Below, one piece after another: positions 15,894 to 25,835 of a stretch of DNA of 48,019 nucleotides. The notes beneath the pieces were generated by a model. That model was not told the origin of the DNA and ran no database searches. It saw nothing but the letters and a program-made list of their open reading frames with translations. The stretch's first letter is position 1. Every line of letters starts with the position of its first letter. This DNA comes from Bryobacterales bacterium. Lineage in GTDB: Bacteria > Acidobacteriota > Terriglobia > Bryobacterales > Bryobacteraceae. The translations under genes and the position numbers were made by a program. The stretch covers positions 88,541 through 136,559 of the forward strand of contig PLRS01000141.1 in the NCBI GenBank assembly GCA_003164035.1. Direction: 5' to 3'.

Positions 15894-17228
15894 ATGGACG
15901 CCGAACTGAAGAGCTTGAAAATCGACCGTAGCAAGCGCCGCGTCTCCAGCGGCGGTCGCCGTGCCGCCTGGATCGTAGCCGTGGCGATTTTGCTGGCGTT
16001 GGCGGCGGGCGGCTGGAGCCTGATCGGCTCGCGCCTCAACCCGCCCGCCGACGTCGCCATTCTGCGCGTGCGCGCGGTGAGCGCCGGCTCGGTGCCGCAG
16101 GGCGTGGTGCTCAACGCCACCGGCTATATCGTGGCCGCTCACAAGATCGAACTGGCCGCCAAAGTCGTCGGCAAAGTGAAGTGGATCGGCGTCGATAAGG
16201 GCGACCACGTGAAGGAAAACGAAGTGCTGGTGCGCCTGGAAGACGACGAATACCAGGCCCAGTTGCAGGAAGCCAGGGGGCAGCTCTCCAACCTCCAGGC
16301 TCGCCTGGCCGAGGCCATGCATGGCTCCCGTCCGGAGGAAATCGCGCAGTCGCTGGCCAATCTCAACTCCGCCAAAGCCGACCTGGATAACGCCAAAGTC
16401 ACCCTTGACCGCAACCGGCAGTTGGTTAAGGAAGGACTCACCGGCAGGCAGGCGGTGGACGACGCGCAGGCCCGCTACGACGGCGCGGTTCACAAAGTGG
16501 ATTCGCTCGACAAAAGCTACGTGCTGGCCAAGCTCGGCCCGCGCCAGGAGGAAATCGATTCCCTGCGCGGGCAGGTGGAGCAGGCCAAAGGCGCGCTGGC
16601 CTATGCCGAAACCAATCTGGCCAACACCGTCATCCGGTCCCCGGTAACCGGCACCATCCTGGAACGCGAGGTGGAAAAAGGCGAGTTCGTGACCAACAGC
16701 AACGTGGGCGACCGCGGCGCCAAAGGCTACGTCGTCTCCCTGGCCGATCTGAACGATCTCGAAGTCGAGCTCGATATCAGCCAGAACGATTTCGCCAAGC
16801 TGCGCTCCGGCCAGCACGGCACCATCACCACCGACGCGTTTCCCGACCGCAAATACGACGGTTTCATCAAGGAGATTTCCCCGGAAGCCAACCGTCAGAA
16901 GGCCACCGTCCAGATCAAAGTGAAAGTGGCGCGGCCGGATGCCTATCTGAGGCCCGAGATGAACGCCAGCGTGGCGTTCGTGGCCGATGAAAAGCCGGAC
17001 GCTTCGGCCGCGGCTCCCCGCCCCGTGGTGATGGTGCCCGCGGCGGCCGTGCGCGACGGTGCCGTGTTTGTGATGCTCGACGACAAGGCCGTGCGCCGGG
17101 CCGTCAAGACTGGGGAAACCAGCGGCGCCAACGTGCGCATCGTGGAGGGCCTGGTCGGCGGCGAGGATTTGATTCTCGATCCTCCGGCGACGCTGAAAGA
17201 CGGCGCCAAGGTACGGAGGAAGGGGTAA
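15894..17228 (+). CDS. HlyD/RND-type periplasmic adaptor (membrane fusion protein)
   Basis: A 444-aa protein with one N-terminal helix at about 24-46 (AAWIVAVAILLALAAGGWSLIG). Next come a lipoyl/barrel-sandwich half, a long alpha-helical hairpin at about 115-240 (rich in Glu, Gln, Ala and Leu, such as QEARGQLSNLQARLAEAMHG), the second lipoyl half (NTVIRSPVTGTILEREVEKGE), a beta-barrel and a membrane-proximal domain. It would link the permease pair to an outer-membrane channel; no TolC-like gene is in the window, so an unlinked one would serve. It lies in the same operon, 6 bp before the ATPase gene. Confidence 0.93.
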   Translation: MDAELKSLKIDRSKRRVSSGGRRAAWIVAVAILLALAAGGWSLIGSRLNPPADVAILRVRAVSAGSVPQGVVLNATGYIVAAHKIELAAKVVGKVKWIGVDKGDHVKENEVLVRLEDDEYQAQLQEARGQLSNLQARLAEAMHGSRPEEIAQSLANLNSAKADLDNAKVTLDRNRQLVKEGLTGRQAVDDAQARYDGAVHKVDSLDKSYVLAKLGPRQEEIDSLRGQVEQAKGALAYAETNLANTVIRSPVTGTILEREVEKGEFVTNSNVGDRGAKGYVVSLADLNDLEVELDISQNDFAKLRSGQHGTITTDAFPDRKYDGFIKEISPEANRQKATVQIKVKVARPDAYLRPEMNASVAFVADEKPDASAAAPRPVVMVPAAAVRDGAVFVMLDDKAVRRAVKTGETSGANVRIVEGLVGGEDLILDPPATLKDGAKVRRKG

Positions 17229-17234
17229 GCGCGC

Positions 17235-17915
17235 GTGAGCGAGTTCATTATCGAAACCAAGCATCTGAGCAAGGAGTTTTTGCGCGACGAGTTCCACGTC
17301 GTCGCCCTGAAAGACGTGAGCGTGCAGGTGGCCGCCGGCGAGTTTGTCGCCCTGATGGGGCCTTCGGGCTCCGGCAAATCCACGCTGCTGCACCTGGTGG
17401 CGGCCATGGACCGGCCCACTTCCGGTGAGATTCGCGTGCTCGGCCACGATCTGCGCGAGTTGAACGAACGCCAGATCGCCCATTGGCGCAATGAGAACGT
17501 GGGCTTTATCTTTCAGCAGTTCAACCTGATTCCGGTGCTGACCGCTCTCGAGAACGTGGAACTGCCGCTGAAGCTCACCAACCTCAATAAGGCCGAGCGC
17601 AACGCGCACGCCACTACGGCGCTCAAGCTGGTGGGGCTGGGCGACCGGCTGCGGCATTTTCCGCGCCAGCTTTCCGGCGGCCAGGAGCAGCGCGTGGCCA
17701 TCGCCCGCGCCATCGCCACCGATCCGGCGTTGATTCTGGCCGATGAGCCCACCGGTAATCTGGATGCCGCCTCGGCCCATGAAGTGCTGGAAATTCTCTC
17801 CAAGCTCAATCGCGATTTCGGCAAGACCATCGTTATGGTCACCCACGACCCTCACGCCGCCCGCTTCGCCAGCCGCATCTACAACCTGGAAAAAGGCGAG
17901 CTGTTGGCGGCGTAG
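17235..17915 (+). CDS. LolD/MacB-type ABC transporter ATPase
   Basis: A 226-aa ATPase with all motifs intact: Walker [10 protein letters not shown] (42-50), Q-loop [10 protein letters not shown] (91-100), signature LSGGQ (146-150), Walker [13 protein letters not shown] (166-177) and H-loop MVTHD. The start is a GTG at 17235 with AGGAAGGGG upstream. It is most similar in plan to the lipoprotein/macrolide exporter class, which works mechanically with FtsX-type permeases. It is the last gene of the operon, and its stop codon abuts a strong palindrome (17914-17980). Confidence 0.95.
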   Translation: MSEFIIETKHLSKEFLRDEFHVVALKDVSVQVAAGEFVALMGPSGSGKSTLLHLVAAMDRPTSGEIRVLGHDLRELNERQIAHWRNENVGFIFQQFNLIPVLTALENVELPLKLTNLNKAERNAHATTALKLVGLGDRLRHFPRQLSGGQEQRVAIARAIATDPALILADEPTGNLDAASAHEVLEILSKLNRDFGKTIVMVTHDPHAARFASRIYNLEKGELLAA

Positions 17916-17980
17916 TGGGACAGGCCTCCCGGCCTGTCTGGCCCACGCGAAAAACCGACAGGCCCGGAGGCCTGTCCCAC
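17914..17980. repeat. Palindromic repeat family C, copy 1; possible terminator
   Basis: A 24-bp arm at 17914-17937 (GTGGGACAGGCCTC followed by CCGGCCTGT) pairs with 17957-17980 with one mismatch. Each arm is also a small hairpin by itself (ACAGGCC/GGCCTGT). It starts at the stop codon of the exporter ATPase gene, so it could end transcription, though there is no T-run. A related short copy is at 47052-47071. Confidence 0.6.
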
Positions 17981-18012
17981 CGGGTGCTACAATTCCGCGA
18001 AGGAGCCTCCGG

Positions 18013-18888
18013 TTGCGATTCGTCACATTCTATCGACATGCTGAGCCAGTAGATCGGGAAGAAGCCACCGAGCCGGGTGCGCTTCTCGATGGCCGCGTCG
18101 TCAGCCTTCGCGGCGCGGGATTTGCCGATTTACTGGGAGTCATTTCGGGCGGCGACGAGGCGTTGGCCCGCGTCGCCCGCTGGGTCACCCACGCCCCATC
18201 CAATTCGGTTTACGACCTCGGCTCGGTCCGCTTGACGGCGCCCATCGCGCGGCCCGGGAAAATCGTCTGCATCGGGCTGAACTACCGCGACCACGCCGCC
18301 GAAGCGCGCCTGGAGATCCCCGCCGTGCCCACGGTGTTTGCAAAGTTCTCCACCGCCGTGATCGGCCCCGGCGAGGCCATCGTTCTGCCGCGCAACTCCA
18401 CCAAGCCCGACTACGAGGCCGAGTTCGCGGTGGTGATCGGCCGCCGCGCCCGCCACGTTTTCGAAGCGGACTGGCGCTCGTGCGTGTTCGGCTACACCAT
18501 TCTGAACGACGTCAGCGCGCGCGACTTCCAGACCGCTACCAGCCAGTGGACCATGGGCAAGACCTTCGATACCTTTGCCCCGTTCGGGCCGGCCATCGTC
18601 ACCGCCGACGAGATTTCCGACCCCCACAACCTGCGGATTTCCCTCGCCATCAACGGCGAAGTCTTGCAGGATTCGAGTACCGCGAACCTGATTTTCGGCG
18701 TGCCCAAACTGATCGAGTTCTTGTCCAGCGTGTTCACCCTGGAGCCCGGCGATCTTATTTCCACCGGCACGCCCGCCGGAGTCGGATTCGCGCGCAAGCC
18801 CCCGCGCTGGCTGGCGCCTGGCGACCAGGTCAGCATCAAAATCGACGGCCTGGGCGAACTGGTGAATCCGGTGGTGGCCGAAAGCTGA
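18013..18888 (+). CDS. Fumarylacetoacetate hydrolase (FAH) family protein
   Basis: A 291-aa enzyme read from a TTG at 18013 that has AAGGAG eight bases upstream. The open frame continues 5' through the ATPase gene without a better start. Family motifs are KIVCIGLNYRDHAAE (83-97), the metal-binding acids in YEAEFAVVIG (Glu135, Glu137) and NDVSARDFQ (Asp166), and the terminal STGTPAGVG (250-258). FAH proteins hydrolyse or decarboxylate acylpyruvates and related keto acids from aromatic or sugar-acid breakdown. The exact substrate is not readable, and neighbouring genes give no clear pathway. It is the last gene before tRNA-Arg. Confidence 0.92.
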   Translation: MRFVTFYRHAEPVDREEATEPGALLDGRVVSLRGAGFADLLGVISGGDEALARVARWVTHAPSNSVYDLGSVRLTAPIARPGKIVCIGLNYRDHAAEARLEIPAVPTVFAKFSTAVIGPGEAIVLPRNSTKPDYEAEFAVVIGRRARHVFEADWRSCVFGYTILNDVSARDFQTATSQWTMGKTFDTFAPFGPAIVTADEISDPHNLRISLAINGEVLQDSSTANLIFGVPKLIEFLSSVFTLEPGDLISTGTPAGVGFARKPPRWLAPGDQVSIKIDGLGELVNPVVAES

Positions 18889-18913
18889 CCGCTGCTACAA
18901 TTGAAGCAATCGC

Positions 18914-18990
18914 GCGCCCGTAGCTCAGGTGGATAGAGCGGCTGGCTTCGAACCAGTAGGTCGGGAGTTCGAGTCTCTCCGGGCGCGCCA
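18914..18990 (+). tRNA. tRNA-Arg (anticodon TCG)
   Basis: A full cloverleaf of 77 nt with encoded CCA. Acceptor arms are GCGCCCG/CGGGCGC, the D arm is GCTC...GAGC, the anticodon arm is GCTGG-CTTCGAA-CCAGT with TCG at the centre, and the T arm is GGGAG-TTCGAGT-CTCTC. It reads CGA codons, or all CGN if the first position is modified. No attachment-site repeat of its 3' end was seen in this window. Confidence 0.97.
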
Positions 18991-19040
18991 GAATCTTGTC
19001 CCAAGCGTCGCAAGGGGTGTCGGCGACGCGGGTGCATGGT

Positions 19041-21431
19041 TCAGCCGAACCGGCTCACCCCTTGCGGGAACTCACGGGGAGCCCCGGTTCCGATCCAGAG
19101 TTTCCCCGCGCGTTTGGCACGGATTTCGCCGCGCGGACGCCCCGCGTCGAAGGTCACATGCCGGATTTCGACCGGCACATCGGCGGCAAACAGCGCCTTT
19201 CCGTTCCGCTTCACCCGCAAGCCTCCGGCCGACAGCTTCACGTCGTAGAGCGCGTCGCCGACGGGGTAGCGCTCGATGCCCCCCTCCTCTACCGGCTCCA
19301 GGTTGCCGAACCGGAGTCCCTGCCAGGGATTCGCATCGATGAATTGCTCGATCGCAATCAGCACCATGAGCGCCCCCCAAGTGTAGTGAGGGTCGCTCGA
19401 GCCCGCGCCCGTGGTGGAGAGAAAATTCTCATGGCATTCGCCCTTTTCACGCCAGGGCCTTAGGAACATCCTGGCGCTGGATTCGGCGAGTTGGCGCGCT
19501 TCGAGATCCCAATCGTAGATTTTGAAGCCCTGGTAAACCAGCCAGTTCACCGGCGCCCAGACCTTGCCGCGCCAGTAGTCCTGCTTGGGGTACAGGGGGT
19601 CGTCCCGGCTGATGGTCGGCAGAATCCATTCGCCGGCGAATTTGCTTGGATCGTGGAAGATTTTCCGGATGGCCTCGGCGCGCACCGGATCCGCCACTTT
19701 TCCCAATAGCGACAGGAAAACATCCGGCGCCATCTGCGGGAAAAAGGCCTCGCTGTCCACTTCGTGCCAGCGGCGGTTATAGTAGCACTGCCGGGCTGGA
19801 TCCCAAAGCAGGCGATTGATGGCGCGCGTCATCTTCATGTGCTCGGCCGTCAGCGCCGCCGCCTCCTGCGTGCGCCCTAGCAGGCCGGCCATCCAGGCCA
19901 GTATCCAGCAGTCCATGGCATAGAGGCAGTTGCGCTCGACTGTGTCCTGCTCCAGCGTGCCGGTCCGTTCGTTGTAGTGCGCGACGTGCCACCACTCCGG
20001 GCTGTCGTCGTACGATTCGTAATACGCCACCTGTTGGCGATCCTCATAAGGGATCTCCTCCGGGTAATTCGAGCCAAGCTCGAGTAACCCGTTCCGGTTG
20101 CCGTCGCGCCACGGTTGGCCATCGCCGCGGTCGGCGAACCACCAGCGGTGATTCTTCAACAGCCGCGGATAGATCTCGCTCAGAAACGCCCGGTTGGGAC
20201 GCCGCAGATAAATCTTGGCGACCGCCAGCGACCCGATCGGATACTGCGTATGGCCCCACGCCACCGGGAAAATCGTGCGCGCCGGGTGCGAGGGCCATTG
20301 CCCGTACTGAACGAACATGCCTTGGTCGTTCTGCCACGAGGTGATGTCCCGAACCAGGTCGAACGATTTCCGCTCGTCCTCCTGGCACACCAGCAGCGCG
20401 CTGAAGAAGCTGTCCCAGAGGAAGTCCGGAGCCGAGTTGTTCTCCATGGCCCAGGAGCGGCTAACGGTGAGGTAAGGATGCCGGCGCTCCGGGGTATAGA
20501 CTTCGCTCCACTCCAGTTGATCGTTGATGGCCGCCGGAACATCCGCCAGCCAGCCGGTGCCAACCGGACGCGAAGCCAGGTAGCGTTCGCGGTGGCGTTC
20601 CAGCAGTTCATCGATCCGGCCCGGTTCGAGCCACCCCGCCGTAGCTCTCTCGAGCGGTCCATAGGACTGTCCCTGGCGCGCGCACAAATACAGTCTCGCA
20701 ACTTCGGGATAGAACCCGTGCCATCGCACCTCCCCTGTTCCGGCCGTCTCGGCGGCAGGTTGGCTCGTCGCGAGAACCCAGCGCAGGCCATCGCGGGTAC
20801 CCGGGGCCCAGGAGCGCCCATGCAGGAATTTGCGGTCCGGTGACTCCGCGTACAGCGCCGAAAAGCGCGGCGGCTCGGAATCCCAGGGGACATACCCTTC
20901 GATCGCCAGGGCCGCTGCCCGGGAATGCGTGATCCGGCCGACAATCTCTTGCGGCGCTGTTTGCGCCCATTCGTAGGTAACTTCCGGCCCATCGTCCGGC
21001 ATCTGCCAGATCAGGCGCGCGTAAGAGTTGTCCCAGGCTTTGGGCCCCACCGTCTTCCACCATTTCGGCCAGCCGCGGAACCACTGGGCGAAGTTCTTTC
21101 CGCAAAACTCGGCGCGCTTACCCGGCTCGGCATCCTTCCACCAGCTCTCCGGTAACGATAGGCAACGAAATGCGAAGATGTCGGCATGGTCGGCGACAAA
21201 GACCTGCCCCGACCAGGCGTCGGGCGAGAGCGGGCCGGAGAGCCACTGGCGAGTGTTGCGCAGTCGGGCCCAGAGCTTGAGGGGGTTTTCGCCGGTCATG
21301 GTGGCAAAGCCGAGCAGCCGGTATATCTCCGCCGGAGAAGTCTCCGCGGCCGAAGCCCAACGGGCAAGACTGCTGCCTCCGGCGGCCAAGGCCGCGTAGC
21401 GAACAAACTGCCGACGATTCCGAAGCCTCAT
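19041..21431 (-). CDS. GH63/MGH-like glycoside hydrolase, Tat-exported
   Basis: A 796-aa protein with a twin-arginine-like leader (RNRRQFVRYAALAAGGSSLARWASA). The catalytic part is an (alpha/alpha)6 barrel of the mannosylglycerate hydrolase/GH63 type: NNSAPDFLWDSFFSALLVCQ, NDQGMFVQYGQWPSHP, WWFADRGDGQPWRDGNRNGLLELGS, YESYDDSPEWW, and near the end WRGKVWAPVNWLVYQGF followed by HENFLSTTGAGSSDPHYTWGAL. These aromatic-rich segments and acidic residues are typical of inverting glucosidases of clan GH-G. The role is probably trimming of exogenous alpha-linked oligosaccharides. The dehydrogenase gene ends nine bases upstream on the same strand, so the two likely form an operon for using the released sugar. 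Confidence 0.88.
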   Translation of the reverse strand: MRLRNRRQFVRYAALAAGGSSLARWASAAETSPAEIYRLLGFATMTGENPLKLWARLRNTRQWLSGPLSPDAWSGQVFVADHADIFAFRCLSLPESWWKDAEPGKRAEFCGKNFAQWFRGWPKWWKTVGPKAWDNSYARLIWQMPDDGPEVTYEWAQTAPQEIVGRITHSRAAALAIEGYVPWDSEPPRFSALYAESPDRKFLHGRSWAPGTRDGLRWVLATSQPAAETAGTGEVRWHGFYPEVARLYLCARQGQSYGPLERATAGWLEPGRIDELLERHRERYLASRPVGTGWLADVPAAINDQLEWSEVYTPERRHPYLTVSRSWAMENNSAPDFLWDSFFSALLVCQEDERKSFDLVRDITSWQNDQGMFVQYGQWPSHPARTIFPVAWGHTQYPIGSLAVAKIYLRRPNRAFLSEIYPRLLKNHRWWFADRGDGQPWRDGNRNGLLELGSNYPEEIPYEDRQQVAYYESYDDSPEWWHVAHYNERTGTLEQDTVERNCLYAMDCWILAWMAGLLGRTQEAAALTAEHMKMTRAINRLLWDPARQCYYNRRWHEVDSEAFFPQMAPDVFLSLLGKVADPVRAEAIRKIFHDPSKFAGEWILPTISRDDPLYPKQDYWRGKVWAPVNWLVYQGFKIYDWDLEARQLAESSARMFLRPWREKGECHENFLSTTGAGSSDPHYTWGALMVLIAIEQFIDANPWQGLRFGNLEPVEEGGIERYPVGDALYDVKLSAGGLRVKRNGKALFAADVPVEIRHVTFDAGRPRGEIRAKRAGKLWIGTGAPREFPQGVSRFG

Positions 21432-21440
21432 AAGTAGGTC

Positions 21441-22481
21441 TTAAGGATTAATGACAACCTTGTTCCGGCCGGGAGTTCCCATCACTTCCATTGCCTTGCC
21501 AATTTCCGCCAAAGGGAAGCGGTGTGAGATGACCTTCTCGGGATTCACCACTCCACGCTCGATGAGCCGAATGGCCATTTCCATCGCCAGCGGATTCGTG
21601 GAAAAGCTGGAGTCCATCCGCGCCTCCAGGAAATGCATCAGGCCGCCGTCCAGGGTGAACGTTTCGTGGGTGGTGATGCCGAAGATGTTCCAGCGCGTGC
21701 CGCGCCGCAAGAGGCTGACCATCAGATTGACCGCTTCGATGGGCCCGGCGGCTTCCAGTACAAGGTCCGGCCCCAGCGGCAGAATGTCGTGGATGGCCGA
21801 TTTCACATCGTCGCGCTTCGGGTTCAGGGTGTGCGTGGCTCCCAATTTGCGAGCCGTTTCCAGGGCGTGATCGCTGACGTCTACGGCGATCAGGCGTCCG
21901 GCGCCCGCTGCCTTCGCCACCATCATACAGTACATGCCAATTCCACCCGTGCCGATGATGACCACATCGTCGCCCACCCGCATTTCCGAATACTGGATGA
22001 TGCCCTTCCATGCGCCGCTGAGGGGTTCGGTTTGGCAGGCGGCGTCGAAGCTCACGCCGGCAGGCTTGGGGAAGAGCGTATTGGCCCCTGTCACCATATA
22101 CTCGGCGAAGCTCCCGGGCCGCACATCTTGCGGACCATCGCCGCCGGTCGTGTACATGTGTTCGCAATAGTGTGTCTGGCCCATCCGGCAGTACCGGCAA
22201 GCGCCGCAGTAACCGCTGGGGCAAACAATGACTTCGTCACCTTCCTTCACATTGCGGACGTGTGCTCCCACCGCGGCCACCACCCCAGCCGGTTCGTGCC
22301 CGGGAACGAGCGGGAAGCGCACGTTGTGGCGTATGCCTTTGATGGCCTTGTAATCGGTGGCGCAAATGCCGCAGGATTTGATCCGCACCAAGGCATCGTC
22401 GGGTCCCGGTTGAGGGATCGGCCTTTCCTCCAGCACCAGCCGATCGACATCGTGCAAAACCGCGGTTAGCATGCTCTCCAT
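21441..22481 (-). CDS. Zinc-dependent medium-chain dehydrogenase (sorbitol/threonine dehydrogenase-like)
   Basis: A 346-aa enzyme with the MDR plan. Catalytic zinc ligands are around CGICATD (Cys40) and GHEPAG (His62, Glu63). The structural zinc cysteines lie at 92, 95, 98 and 106 (CGACRYCRMGQTHYC). The NAD(P)-binding fold begins VVIIGTGGIGMYCMMVA. It oxidises an alcohol or polyol to a ketone; sugar alcohol, sugar or L-threonine are all possible. It precedes the glycosidase gene by 9 bp, which favours a sugar substrate. A Kbl-type gene 2 kb upstream would instead fit threonine breakdown (Tdh-Kbl). A second ATG at 22472 is an alternative start. Confidence 0.9.
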   Translation of the reverse strand: MESMLTAVLHDVDRLVLEERPIPQPGPDDALVRIKSCGICATDYKAIKGIRHNVRFPLVPGHEPAGVVAAVGAHVRNVKEGDEVIVCPSGYCGACRYCRMGQTHYCEHMYTTGGDGPQDVRPGSFAEYMVTGANTLFPKPAGVSFDAACQTEPLSGAWKGIIQYSEMRVGDDVVIIGTGGIGMYCMMVAKAAGAGRLIAVDVSDHALETARKLGATHTLNPKRDDVKSAIHDILPLGPDLVLEAAGPIEAVNLMVSLLRRGTRWNIFGITTHETFTLDGGLMHFLEARMDSSFSTNPLAMEMAIRLIERGVVNPEKVISHRFPLAEIGKAMEVMGTPGRNKVVINP

Positions 22482-22553
22482 GCTAACTCTAAGATGTGGC
22501 CGCGTTGTGGCGCGGCTGCGAAACTCGCCTCATCCATTTCGGAATTACGTCCA

Positions 22554-22634
22554 CATAATGAGCAACCGCTCCCTCACGGTCGCGGCTCGGTTTCGCGCGT
22601 TTCCGCGACCGTTAGGGACCGGTTGCTCATTATG
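22554..22634. repeat. Palindromic repeat family A, copy 2
   Basis: A 31-bp inverted repeat (22554-22584 with 22604-22634, two mismatches) shares the AACCGCTCCCTCACGGTCGC core with the element at 4259-4348. Here the arms run on into CATAATGAGC, which the first copy lacks, so the palindrome has extended symmetrically beyond the shared core. It lies upstream of the dehydrogenase gene. Confidence 0.75.
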
Positions 22635-22882
22635 AAGTCGTGTACTTAGCTTAGGAATCGTCATGAAATAACCATGCCAAATCCCGGAGCGCGAGGTGGC
22701 GCACGCACTCCTGCGTGCCGTGTCGAGACTCCGAACTCTCCAGGAACCTCTGCGCAACCCATTGTAAACAAAGAGTCGGGTTAGGCGAGGTTTCTGACGC
22801 CAGAGACGATCCCGCCAGGGACCGTCCCCCGCTCCTGATGTCACCCCGGCATTCTGGGTGGCCGAGGGAAAATGACTTGACC
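22635..22882. other. Non-coding stretch between repeats
   Basis: No gene is supported. A 27-base segment at 22722-22748 (core CTCCGAACTCTCCAG) recurs with two mismatches at 44994-45020, in both cases upstream of a family B palindrome. The rest shows nothing I recognise. With the repeats on either side, the gap between the dehydrogenase and MFS genes is about 680 bp. Confidence 0.5.
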
Positions 22883-22982
22883 CAGCGGTGGGACAGACGA
22901 TCGTTTTTTGTCGTCTGTCAGGCTGCTAAGGCTTGGCGAAGGTCCGACAGACCACCAAAAACGATGGTCTGTCCCACCGCTG
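22883..22982. repeat. Palindromic repeat family B, copy 1 (two-lobed)
   Basis: The perfect outer arms CAGCGGTGGGACAGAC (22883-22898) and its complement (22967-22982) enclose two internal hairpins: ACAGACGA/TCGTCTGT on the left and GACAGACCA/TGGTCTGTC on the right. The whole can fold either as one long stem or as a two-armed cloverleaf. A second full copy is at 45025-45106 and a half copy at 47017-47050. It lies downstream of the MFS gene (minus strand). Confidence 0.75.
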
Positions 22983-23159
22983 TCCCACCTTCTCACCGCC
23001 GAAACTTGGCTCAGCATGAATTCCCCGACTTCAGGGGTTCGGAGACTGTTCTCGACACCCGCTTGCGTACGGTACGCCGGGCGTCGGCAAAAGTGCCGAC
23101 GCGGCACGCACGAGCGCGTGCGCCACGCCGAAATGGCACGGTTGTTTCTTGACGGGCGC

Positions 23160-24473
23160 TTACCGCACGTCCGGAAGCCGTTCGATTCTGCCAACCACCA
23201 GGATGTAGGAAAGAGCCCCGATCAGGGCTATCCCCGAGATGTAGCTGAGAGCCAGCGAGAAATCGCCGTTGCGCGCCAGCGCGCCAACGATGACCGGCAC
23301 GCTGATGGAAGACATGTTTCCGATGAAGTTGAATACCCCGCCGGTCAGACCGATCAGGCGCTTCGGCGCAACCGCGGATACCAACGACCAGGTGATCGAT
23401 GCCAGCCCGTTGCCGAAGAACGCCGAAACCATGAAAAAGATGATCCCGTTCGGCGTCCGAACGAAGTTGGCGCCAATGATGCTCGTCGACAGTAGCAGGC
23501 CCGTCACGATGGGAGTCTTGCGCGCGACGCCGAGGGAAAAGCCGCGCCGCACCAGAAAATCCGAAAGCAGGCCGGAACAAAGAACCCCGCAGAACGCCCC
23601 CAGGAACGGCAACGGTACCAGCAAGCCCGCTCGCTGCAAGCTCATGCCGTGGGACTGTACCAGGTAAGTCGGGAACCAGGTCAGGAAGAACCACTGCATC
23701 GAAGTGGACCCATATTGGCCTATATAAAGCCCCCAGAGTTTGGAGTGGCTCAGCACCTGGCCAAGATCTCCGGCATTGAACCCCCGCCTGGCGCTGGCCG
23801 TGTTCTGTTCGCCCAGGTCCACCAGACCGCCGCCGCGGCGGATGGTCTCGATCTCAGCCGTATTGGTGCCCTTATAGTTCAGTGGGCCGCGATAGATCAT
23901 GTACCAGGCCACGGCCCAGACGATGCCCAGGAGCCCCACGGAAAGGAATACGCTGCGCCAGCCGAAATGCACCTGGAGGAACAGCAGTACGGGGGTTAGA
24001 AAGGCCAGGCCGACAAACTGTCCGGAGGTGTAGAAGCCGATGGCCGTGGCGCGCTCGCTTTCAGGGAACCACGTGGTCACCACCCGGTTGTTGATGGGAA
24101 ACGCCGGCGCCTCCATCGCGCCTATGGCCAGCCGGAGCCCGAATAGCATGGCCAGGCCGCGCGAAAACCCCAGCAGCGCCGTGGCCACCGACCAGAGCGC
24201 GATCAGCATGGCGTACAGCTTGCGCGGATGCACCCGGTCCACCAGCCAGCCGCCTGGAACCTGACAGAGCACGTAGCTCCAGCCGAAGGCCGAGAACACC
24301 AGCCCCATCCTGACGGAATCGATGGCCAGGTCCTTCGCCAGCAGCGGCGCGGCGATGGACAGGTTGGCGCGGTCCAGGTAGTTGATGACGACGGAGCCGA
24401 ACAGCAGCGCCATGATGACGAAGCGGGTCCGGGTAGGGCGCGGAGCGGCGGGGGCTACGTTTTTCGGTGAGAT
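23160..24473 (-). CDS. MFS transporter, ACS (anion:cation symporter) family
   Basis: About 437 aa and twelve helices. TRTRFVIMALLFGSVVINYLDRANLS is the signature start of ACS-family hexuronate/glucarate/phthalate carriers, with DRVHPRKLYAMLIALWS between helices 2 and 3 and RLAIGAMEAPAFPINNRVVTTWFP in helix 4. The first ATG (24413) falls in the middle of that conserved start. Reading upstream in frame there is no ATG, GTG or TTG before the neighbouring gene, but an ATC at 24473 has GGAAGGAG exactly seven bases before it and restores the usual N-terminus, so I propose a rare ATC start. It is in the same direction as the Kbl-type gene 50 bp upstream. The substrate is probably an organic or sugar acid. 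Confidence 0.9.
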   Translation of the reverse strand: MSPKNVAPAAPRPTRTRFVIMALLFGSVVINYLDRANLSIAAPLLAKDLAIDSVRMGLVFSAFGWSYVLCQVPGGWLVDRVHPRKLYAMLIALWSVATALLGFSRGLAMLFGLRLAIGAMEAPAFPINNRVVTTWFPESERATAIGFYTSGQFVGLAFLTPVLLFLQVHFGWRSVFLSVGLLGIVWAVAWYMIYRGPLNYKGTNTAEIETIRRGGGLVDLGEQNTASARRGFNAGDLGQVLSHSKLWGLYIGQYGSTSMQWFFLTWFPTYLVQSHGMSLQRAGLLVPLPFLGAFCGVLCSGLLSDFLVRRGFSLGVARKTPIVTGLLLSTSIIGANFVRTPNGIIFFMVSAFFGNGLASITWSLVSAVAPKRLIGLTGGVFNFIGNMSSISVPVIVGALARNGDFSLALSYISGIALIGALSYILVVGRIERLPDVR

Positions 24474-24523
24474 GGGGGTACTCCTTCCCTGGATTTTCCC
24501 CTCCCGGATCGAATCTGTTTTTC

Positions 24524-25708
<1,185 letters not shown>

Positions 25709-25746
25709 GATTTCTTGAGTCTAACGCCGGGCGAACTCGAAGGCCT

Positions 25747-25766
25747 CGTGGAGCGGACTCTCAGTC
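25747..25766 (-). repeat. 20-bp dispersed motif, copy 2
   Basis: This is the exact reverse complement of 446-465. It lies between the Kbl-type gene start and the GNAT gene stop. Confidence 0.6.
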
Positions 25767-25835
25767 TGCCACGCCGGGGCTCATCCCGGCGCTTTGATCG
25801 CGGCTGCACCCGCCGACCTGTTTTGCGGATGTGCG

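Noticed and set aside
17743-18012. 5' extension of the FAH-family gene into the ATPase gene
   Set aside because: The extension overlaps the ATPase reading frame and family-like sequence begins only after 18013, where a TTG has a good ribosome site.
15708-18026. 772-residue open frame on the minus strand across the exporter adaptor and ATPase genes
   Set aside because: It is an antisense shadow in GC-rich coding sequence: no family motifs, odd composition, and it covers two genes with complete motifs.
22883-22982. CRISPR array or riboswitch
   Set aside because: There are two inverted arms rather than regularly spaced direct repeats, and the conserved structure recurs at unrelated genes, which fits a dispersed palindrome.
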